Assembly: GCA_020216895.1 (NCBI GenBank)
Contig: JAIWOM010000022.1
Coordinates: 1 to 12,135, forward strand
Reading direction: 5' to 3'
DNA: 12,135 nt
From: Microcella sp.
GTDB taxonomy: Bacteria > Actinomycetota > Actinomycetes > Actinomycetales > Microbacteriaceae
A program made the translations under genes and the position numbers. Below, in pieces: positions 6,711 to 12,135 of this stretch; the stretch's first letter is position 1; every line of letters begins with the position of its first letter. The notes below the pieces were generated by a model. It made no database searches. It worked only from the letters and a program-made list of their open reading frames with translations, and was not told where the DNA came from.

Positions 6711-7804
6711 CAGCTCTCCAGTCGGATCTCACGGCCCTCGGCGGCCGAGCGGTAGCAGGCGTCGAGGATCTCGGTGCGGTGCAGGGCGAAGGCGCCGCGG
6801 TGGACCTTCCAGTCGCCCGAGCGCACGTGGTCGAGGAACTCGGCGATGACGATCGGGTGCTCGCCGCCGGGCACGTGCACCTCGGGCGCGATGTCGACCG
6901 GGCGTCCAGCGACATCGCGGTAGATGCGCACGGTGTCGTCGCTCGCGTAGCGCGGCACGAAGACCCGCAGCCCGCCGTCGACGCCGAGCAGCTCGATGGA
7001 GATGTCTTCGTCGTCGGCCGTGTGGCCGGCCCAGGTGATCTCGAACGCGGCGCTCGATCCGTCGTCGAACCGGAACAGCGCACTCGCGAGATCCTCCACC
7101 TCGAAGGCCCCGGTGTCGGAGGCCATCTGCTCGGTGCGGTCCATGGCGCCGTAGCCGGCGCGGCCGAGCTCGCCGTGCGCGACGGCGCTCACGGCGACGA
7201 CCTTGCGCTCGCCGAGCAGGAAGAGCAGCGAGTCGAGCACGTGCGGCCCGAGATCGATGAGCGCACCGCCGCCGGCCATGCGCTTGCTCGTGAACCACGA
7301 GCGCAGGCCCGGGATGCCCGCCCGCCGCTTCCACGACGCCCGCGCGTGGTAGATGCGACCGATGCCGACCTCGTCGAGGTAACGCTTGGCGTACTGGATG
7401 TCGGCGCGGCGGCGGTGGTTGAAGGCCACCTCGAGCACGCGATCGTGCTCGATCGCGGCGGCGACCATCTCGCGCGCCTGCGCGGTGTCGAGCGCGAGCG
7501 GCTTCTCGCAGAACACGTGCTTCCCCGCGGCGAGCGCCGCCATGGTGATGGGGTGGTGCAGAGCGTTGGGGGTGGCGACGCTCACGATGTCGAGCTCGGG
7601 CAGGGCGACGAGGTCTTCCCACTCCGTGAAGAGGTGGGGGGTCTCGTACATCGCGCCGAGGGCGTTCAGCCGCTCGGTCTCTTTGCCCGCGAGAGCGATG
7701 ACCTCCACGCCGGGCTGCGCACCGAACGCTTCGAGGTGCACCGACCCCATGCCGAGACCGATGACGCCGACCCGGAGGGGGCGGGTGAGGGAGGAGGATG
7801 CCAC
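6710..7804 (-). CDS. Gfo/Idh/MocA-family NAD(P)-dependent oxidoreductase
   Basis: A 364-residue sugar dehydrogenase candidate. The N-terminal Rossmann domain has V14-I-G16-L-G18-M-G20-S-V-H for dinucleotide binding, [11 protein letters not shown] (75-84) and the catalytic-region motif C99-E-K-P102. The C-terminal alpha/beta domain contains [14 protein letters not shown] (178-191), giving the usual D184-x3-H188 pair. Family members oxidise sugars, inositols or sugar derivatives, often at C1 or C3. The start is GTG at 7804, because ATG at 7798 on the other strand is unrelated and no in-frame ATG lies near; its ribosome site is weak (GAAAGAA about 10 bases upstream). It is coupled to ThuA, giving a ThuB/ThuA-like pair, and diverges from the alpha-galactosidase across a short promoter region. 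Confidence 0.93.
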   Translation of the reverse strand: MASSSLTRPLRVGVIGLGMGSVHLEAFGAQPGVEVIALAGKETERLNALGAMYETPHLFTEWEDLVALPELDIVSVATPNALHHPITMAALAAGKHVFCEKPLALDTAQAREMVAAAIEHDRVLEVAFNHRRRADIQYAKRYLDEVGIGRIYHARASWKRRAGIPGLRSWFTSKRMAGGGALIDLGPHVLDSLLFLLGERKVVAVSAVAHGELGRAGYGAMDRTEQMASDTGAFEVEDLASALFRFDDGSSAAFEITWAGHTADDEDISIELLGVDGGLRVFVPRYASDDTVRIYRDVAGRPVDIAPEVHVPGGEHPIVIAEFLDHVRSGDWKVHRGAFALHRTEILDACYRSAAEGREIRLES

Positions 7805-7871
7805 GGGCGGGTTCTTTCGACGGAGTGGTGGTGAGGGTGCGCCGCCGGGGGTGCCGCACGCGACACCCCTT

Positions 7872-7885
7872 TAGGTATGATGTAA
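7872..7885 (+). promoter_or_regulatory. Putative GntR operator, copy C
   Basis: TAGGTATGATGTAA, an exact 14-base match to copy B at 2441-2454 and sharing GTATGAT with copy A at 2362-2380. It overlaps the likely -10 region of the alpha-galactosidase promoter, so binding would block initiation and could also affect the divergent dehydrogenase-ThuA operon 68 bases away. Confidence 0.68.
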
Positions 7886-7892
7886 AGCCTAC

Positions 7893-7901
7893 AGGTGAGG
7901 A
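7893..7901 (+). promoter_or_regulatory. Ribosome binding site that fixes the alpha-galactosidase start
   Basis: AGGTGAGGA ends seven bases before ATG 7909. The frame stays open back to an ATG at 7798, but that would place operator copy C inside the coding region and lacks a ribosome site, so 7909 is chosen. Confidence 0.8.
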
Positions 7902-7908
7902 TGACCGC

Positions 7909-10005
7909 ATGACCGACGCAATGCTGCGTGCCCGGCCCGACGAGGGCGGCCGGGTCACGGTCGCGCTCGCTGACACCATTCTGAGCGATTCCCCCGCCCT
8001 CCTGGTCGAGATCGACCGTCGGCCTGTCGAGACCTGGCGCGAGCCGCACGTCACCACCGACGCCGACCGGATCACGATCGCGGGCACCCTGGCGACGAGC
8101 GGTCGGGATGCGGAGCACCGGCTGCACGCCACCTGGAGCGCGCGCCGCATCGCCGGCGAGCCCGTGTGGGAGCACTCTCTCGTGCTGCGCAACGACGGCG
8201 AGCATCCCGTGACCATCACGCGCATGGACCCGCTGTCGCTCGCGGTCGGCGCCGACTGGCGCACCCACGGGTTCCACAGCGCGTGGGGCGACGAGTTCCG
8301 CCCGCTCGCCGGCCACGCCGGGCACCACCTCGTGCTCGAGAGCCGGTCGGGCCGCAGCTCGCACGGCATGATCCCGTGGCTCGGCCTCGAGCGCGGGCCG
8401 GTGGCGGGGTACAGCGGAACCGCTGCGAGCGGCGGGGTGCCCGGCGGCGACCAGCCGCCCGCCGCGCTCACCGTCGCCCCCGCGTACAGCGGCAACTGGC
8501 ACATCCACGCGATGGCCGGCGGCAGCATCACCGCGGGCATCTCGCCCTGGCAGTTCTTCGTCGAGCTCGCCCCCGGCGAGAGCGTGACCGCGCCCAGCGT
8601 GGTGCTGACCGTCGCCGTGAGCCTGGATGCGGCCAGCCGTGCCCTGCAGCGCGCCGTGGCCGACGACTGGCTGCCCCGCACCCCGTTCACCGACGCCATT
8701 CCCGTCGAGTGGAACCACTGGTGGCCGTACGAGGACCAGGAGGTCGACGAGGGCGTCATCGCCGAGAACGCCCGCATCGCCGCCGAGGTGGGCATCGAGA
8801 TCGCCACCGTCGACGCAGGTTGGTTCGGCGCCGCCGACCCCACGAGCTACTGGCAGGAGCAGCGCGGCGACTGGACGAGCGTCAACACTGCGCGGTTCCC
8901 CTCGGGGCTCGCCGCGCTCGGCCAGAGCATCCGTGACGCCGGCGTGCTGCCGGGCATGTGGATCGAGGCCGAGGCCGTCGGCGCGCACTCCCTGCTGCGC
9001 GCGGCGAAGCCGGAGGCGATGGCGCACAGCGTCGAGGCACGGCGTGCCGACCCCTCGTACCGCGTGCAGACCGAGTCGCTCGATGCCGACGACCCCACCT
9101 TCCTGGGATACGTGTGCCTGGGCTCGCCCGCCGGCCGCGAGCACGTGCTCGAGTCGATGAGCACCCTCATCACGACGACCGGCGCGCGCTGGATCAAGCT
9201 CGACTTCAACATCGACCCCGATGCCGGTTGCACGCGCACCGACCACGGCCACGGTGCGGGCGACGGCCTGCTGCGGCACTACGAGGGCCTCTACGCCGTG
9301 CTCGACACGGTGCGCGAGCGGCACCCCGACATCATGCTCGAGTCGTGCTCGTCGGGCGGCCTGCGTATCGACCTCGGACTCGCCCGCCACGTGCACGGCT
9401 TCTTCCTCAGCGACCCCGACTACACCGAGCACCACCTCCAGGTGCTGTGGGGTGTGCGCAACCTGCTGCCCCCGATCGGCATCCTGCACTGGTCGTGGTC
9501 GCAGTGGCGCGGCGACTACCCGCCGTCGCGGCGCGACTGGGCGACCCTCGCCACCGACGAGTTCGACCGCATGCTGCGCGCGGCGATGGTGCACCGCTTC
9601 GGCGTGAGCCTGCGGCTGCCCGAGCTGCGGCCCGACCTGCTCGAGCGGCTGCGCGAGCACGTCGCGCTGTTCCGCGCCGAGCTCGTGCCCTTCGTGCGCG
9701 ACGGCGTGCTGCAGCCTCTCACCGCGAGCCCCGAGCGCGGCGGGTTCGGGCAGCGTGCGCCGAGCATCCAGGTGAACCACCCCGACGGGCGCGTGCTGCT
9801 CGCCGCCTTCGTGCTCGACGGCGGCGTGCGACCCGCGGGCGTGCGCCTGCAGGGTCTCGAGCCCAACACGACCTACCGGGTGCGCGACCTCGCCGACGGC
9901 GACGTGCGACGCATGTCGGGCGTCGAGCTCATCGAGGATGGCCTCGCGCTGCTCGGTGACGACCCCGTCACCTCGTGGCTCATCATCATCGAGCCCGAGC
10001 GCTAG
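7909..10005 (+). CDS. Alpha-galactosidase, glycoside hydrolase family 36
   Basis: A 698-residue retaining alpha-galactosidase, typical length for GH36. An N-terminal beta-sandwich (about 1-255) precedes the (beta/alpha)8 barrel (about 262-600) and a small C-terminal beta domain. Key motifs: EWNHWWPY (267-274), VDAGWFG (301-307), GMWIEAEAV (349-357), the nucleophile strand WIKLD432FN, ESCSSGGLRIDLG (478-490) and the acid/base motif LSD502PDYTEHH. The 70-residue gap between D432 and D502 equals that of characterised GH36 enzymes. There is no signal peptide, so hydrolysis is probably cytoplasmic and acts on imported alpha-galactosides. The gene is controlled from the region holding operator copy C and is followed 38 bases later by the alpha-mannosidase, implying one transcript. 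Some relatives are active on other alpha-glycosides, so the exact sugar is not proven. Confidence 0.94.
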   Translation: MTDAMLRARPDEGGRVTVALADTILSDSPALLVEIDRRPVETWREPHVTTDADRITIAGTLATSGRDAEHRLHATWSARRIAGEPVWEHSLVLRNDGEHPVTITRMDPLSLAVGADWRTHGFHSAWGDEFRPLAGHAGHHLVLESRSGRSSHGMIPWLGLERGPVAGYSGTAASGGVPGGDQPPAALTVAPAYSGNWHIHAMAGGSITAGISPWQFFVELAPGESVTAPSVVLTVAVSLDAASRALQRAVADDWLPRTPFTDAIPVEWNHWWPYEDQEVDEGVIAENARIAAEVGIEIATVDAGWFGAADPTSYWQEQRGDWTSVNTARFPSGLAALGQSIRDAGVLPGMWIEAEAVGAHSLLRAAKPEAMAHSVEARRADPSYRVQTESLDADDPTFLGYVCLGSPAGREHVLESMSTLITTTGARWIKLDFNIDPDAGCTRTDHGHGAGDGLLRHYEGLYAVLDTVRERHPDIMLESCSSGGLRIDLGLARHVHGFFLSDPDYTEHHLQVLWGVRNLLPPIGILHWSWSQWRGDYPPSRRDWATLATDEFDRMLRAAMVHRFGVSLRLPELRPDLLERLREHVALFRAELVPFVRDGVLQPLTASPERGGFGQRAPSIQVNHPDGRVLLAAFVLDGGVRPAGVRLQGLEPNTTYRVRDLADGDVRRMSGVELIEDGLALLGDDPVTSWLIIIEPER

Positions 10006-10043
10006 CCTCCTTCCCACCCCGCCACCGCCAGTAGAGAGCCCCC

Positions 10044-12135
10044 ATGCACAAGGACCACGCCCTCGTCGTCGCCCGCCTCGACCGCTTCGTGCGCGATCAC
10101 CTTCAGCCGGCGCTGTACCGGGATGCCCATCCGCTCGCCGCGACCGCCTGGCATGTCGAGCGCGAGCCCGTGCCCTTCGAGACCGCGGTCGGGCAGCGGT
10201 TCGAGCCGGTGCCGCTCGGCTGGCGCTGGGGCCGCGCGTGGTCGACGGTGTGGCTGCGCGTCACGGGCGAGGTGCCCGCCGCATGGCTGCCCGAGCCGCC
10301 CGCCGGCACGCGCATCGAGGTGCTCGTCGACTTCGGCTACAACCGCTCGCGCTCGGGCTTCCAGGCCGAGGGGCTCGCGTACCGGCCCGACGGCACGCTC
10401 ATCAAGTCGATCGCGCCGCTCAACTCGTGGCTGCCCGTCGCGCCGGGCGAGCGCAGCATCGATGTGCTCATCGAGGCCGCGGCGAACCCCGACGTCGCGG
10501 GCGAGTACACCTTCGACCCGACGCCGTACGGGCTGTGGGAGACCGCGCCTGAGGAGCCGCTCTACGAGCTGAAGCAGCTCGAGGTGGCTTTGCGCGACGA
10601 GACCGTCTGGCACCTGCTCGCCGACATCTGGACCCTCCGCGGGCTCATGGAGGAGCTGCCCGAGGGCTCGTCGCGCCGCCACGAGATCCTGCGCGCGCTG
10701 GAGGACATGCTCGACGTGCTCGATCCGGAGAGCATCCCGGCCACCGCGCAGGCCGGCCGCGATGCGCTCGCGGCCGCCCTCGCGAAGCCCGCGAGCGCGA
10801 GCGCGCACCGCATCGTCGCCACCGGCCACGCGCACATCGACTCGGCGTGGCTGTGGCCGCTGCGCGAGACGGTGCGCAAGTGCGCCCGCACCTTCACCAA
10901 CGTCATGGACTTGATGGACGAGCACCCCGACTTCGTGTTCTCGTGCTCGAGCGCCCAGCAGTACCTCTGGATGAAGGAGCACCACCCGCAGGTGTTCGCC
11001 CGCATCCGCGAGAAGGTCGCTGCCGGCCAGTTCGTGCCCGTCGGCGGCATGTGGGTCGAGAGCGACACCAACATGCCCGGTGGCGAGGCCATGGCCCGGC
11101 AGTTCATCGCCGGCAAGCAGTTCTTCCTGAACGAGTTCGGGGTCGAGTGCGAGGAGGCCTGGATGCCCGACTCGTTCGGCTACTCGGGCGCCCTGCCGCA
11201 GATCGTCGCCGCGGCGGGCTCGCGGTGGTTCCTCACCCAGAAGATCTCGTGGAACCAGATCAACACCATGCCGCACCACACCTTCTGGTGGGAGGGCATC
11301 GACGGCACCCGCGTCTTCACGCACTTCCCGCCCGTCGACACGTACATCAGCGAGCTCAGCGGCAAAGAGCTCGCCCACGCCGAGCGCAACTTCTCGGAGA
11401 AGGGCCGCGCCACCACCTCGCTCGTTCCCTTCGGCTGGGGCGACGGCGGCGGCGGGCCGACCCGCGAGATGATCCAGGCCGCGCACCGCACCGCCGACCT
11501 CGAGGGCTCGCCGCGCGTGACGATGGGCACCGCGCGCGCCTTCTTCGAGGATGCCCAGGCCGAGTACCCGCAGGCCCCCGTGTGGAGCGGCGAGATGTAC
11601 CTCGAGCTGCACCGCGGCGTGTTCACCTCGCAGCTGCGCACCAAGCAGGGCAACCGCCGCAACGAGGCCCTGCTGCGGCAGGCCGAGCTGTGGGCGGCGA
11701 CGGCCGCCGTGCGCACCCGCGGCAGCACCGAGCCCTACGTCTACCCGCGCGAGGCTCTTGAGCGCGCCTGGCAGACCGTGCTGCTGCTGCAGTTCCACGA
11801 CATCCTGCCGGGCAGCTCGATCGCCTGGGTGCACCGCGAGGCCGAGCAGCGGCACGCGGCCGTGACCGAGACGCTCGAGGGCATCATCGGCGAGGCCCTC
11901 GCGGCGCTCGCCGGCACGCCGGCCGAGAGTGCGGCGCACGACCTCGTCGTGAATGCCTCGCCCTTCGCCCGCGAGGGCGTGCCGGCGCTGGGGGCCGCGC
12001 CGCTCGCGGCATCGCATCCGTCGGTCACCGCGACCGAGGCCCCCGACGGCGCGACGGTGCTCGACAACGGCAGCGTCCGCGCGGGCGTGGATGCCCGGGG
12101 CTACGTCGCCTCGGTCATCGCCCACGACGACGGGC
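10044..12135 (+). CDS. Alpha-mannosidase, glycoside hydrolase family 38, truncated by the window's right edge
   Basis: The first 697 codons of a GH38 alpha-mannosidase; bacterial relatives are about 1,000 residues, so roughly the last 300 are missing. An N-terminal domain (about 1-250) precedes the GH38 catalytic domain (about 255-520), a helical middle domain (about 520-605) and the beginning of the C-terminal beta domain. Zinc-site residues appear as H264 and D266 (GHAHIDSAWLWP), D376 (EAWMPDSFGYSG), which is also the expected nucleophile, and H585 (LLQFHDILPGSS). SGEMYLELHRG (515-525) is conserved too. ATG 10044 is the first start after an in-frame TAG at 10032-10034; the ribosome site is only AGAGAG. 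No signal peptide is present, so it should be cytoplasmic. It probably removes alpha-mannosyl residues from the same imported material as the upstream GH36 enzyme. Confidence 0.94.
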   Translation, partial: MHKDHALVVARLDRFVRDHLQPALYRDAHPLAATAWHVEREPVPFETAVGQRFEPVPLGWRWGRAWSTVWLRVTGEVPAAWLPEPPAGTRIEVLVDFGYNRSRSGFQAEGLAYRPDGTLIKSIAPLNSWLPVAPGERSIDVLIEAAANPDVAGEYTFDPTPYGLWETAPEEPLYELKQLEVALRDETVWHLLADIWTLRGLMEELPEGSSRRHEILRALEDMLDVLDPESIPATAQAGRDALAAALAKPASASAHRIVATGHAHIDSAWLWPLRETVRKCARTFTNVMDLMDEHPDFVFSCSSAQQYLWMKEHHPQVFARIREKVAAGQFVPVGGMWVESDTNMPGGEAMARQFIAGKQFFLNEFGVECEEAWMPDSFGYSGALPQIVAAAGSRWFLTQKISWNQINTMPHHTFWWEGIDGTRVFTHFPPVDTYISELSGKELAHAERNFSEKGRATTSLVPFGWGDGGGGPTREMIQAAHRTADLEGSPRVTMGTARAFFEDAQAEYPQAPVWSGEMYLELHRGVFTSQLRTKQGNRRNEALLRQAELWAATAAVRTRGSTEPYVYPREALERAWQTVLLLQFHDILPGSSIAWVHREAEQRHAAVTETLEGIIGEALAALAGTPAESAAHDLVVNASPFAREGVPALGAAPLAASHPSVTATEAPDGATVLDNGSVRAGVDARGYVASVIAHDDG

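Larger units (their letters stand above)
7805..7908. promoter_or_regulatory. Divergent promoter region between dehydrogenase and alpha-galactosidase genes
   Basis: A 104-base spacer that must hold start signals for both directions. Its only AT-rich stretch is around 7869-7890, containing operator copy C. On the right side TATGAT (7876-7881) could be the -10 for the alpha-galactosidase, giving a leader of about 20 bases; no TTGACA-like -35 lies 16-18 bases upstream. I could not define a convincing leftward promoter. Confidence 0.55.

Noticed and set aside
7847..7869. GGGGTG/CACCCC inverted repeat upstream of operator copy C
   Set aside because: The stem is only six pairs around a long loop in very GC-rich DNA, so it is too weak to annotate.
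7798..7908. 37-residue upstream extension of the alpha-galactosidase
   Set aside because: It would overlap the divergent promoter and operator copy C, and a good ribosome site precedes ATG 7909.
7666..10017. A 783-codon minus-strand frame
   Set aside because: Antisense to the GH36 gene with no domain motifs, and it conflicts with the promoter region at 7805-7908.
10002..12125. A 707-codon minus-strand frame
   Set aside because: Antisense to the GH38 gene, whose zinc-site and nucleophile motifs are all readable on the plus strand.

Overview
The window is GC-rich (roughly two-thirds G+C by eye) with GTG/ATG starts, clear Shine-Dalgarno sites and codon use typical of a high-GC actinobacterium. 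The style is compatible with Microbacteriaceae, which is an inference. It is a compact carbohydrate-utilisation locus with no RNA genes, mobile elements or CRISPR arrays that I could see.

Layout. (1) Positions 1-2271, minus strand: an operon reading leftward of an enolase-superfamily (mandelate racemase-like) sugar-acid dehydratase candidate, a DgoR-like GntR/FCD repressor, and the first 87 codons of an aldose 1-epimerase-like mutarotase cut by the window edge. (2) Positions 2272-2713: a 442-base divergent control region with two copies of a conserved operator-like motif and a long leader. (3) Positions 2714-5849, plus strand: a CUT1-type ABC sugar importer (lipoprotein binding protein and two permeases, no ATPase), closed by a 15-bp-stem terminator at 5861-5899. 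(4) Positions 5931-7804, minus strand: a Gfo/Idh/MocA dehydrogenase translationally coupled to a ThuA-family protein, converging on the same terminator. (5) Positions 7805-7908: a 104-base divergent promoter region with a third copy of the motif. (6) Positions 7909-12135, plus strand: a GH36 alpha-galactosidase followed by a GH38 alpha-mannosidase that runs off the right edge.

Working model. The importer brings in an oligosaccharide or glycoside. The two glycosidases lack signal peptides and so probably cut alpha-galactosyl and alpha-mannosyl bonds inside the cell. The mutarotase, dehydrogenase, ThuA protein and dehydratase would then carry the released sugar through an oxidative route. An exact 14-mer (TAGGTATGATGTAA) occurs at 2441-2454 and 7872-7885, and a reverse-oriented variant lies at 2362-2380. 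Together they sit in both divergent promoter regions and so could tie all four transcription units into one regulon, most simply under the GntR protein encoded here. The gene families are well supported; the substrate, pathway order and regulator-operator pairing are inferences.
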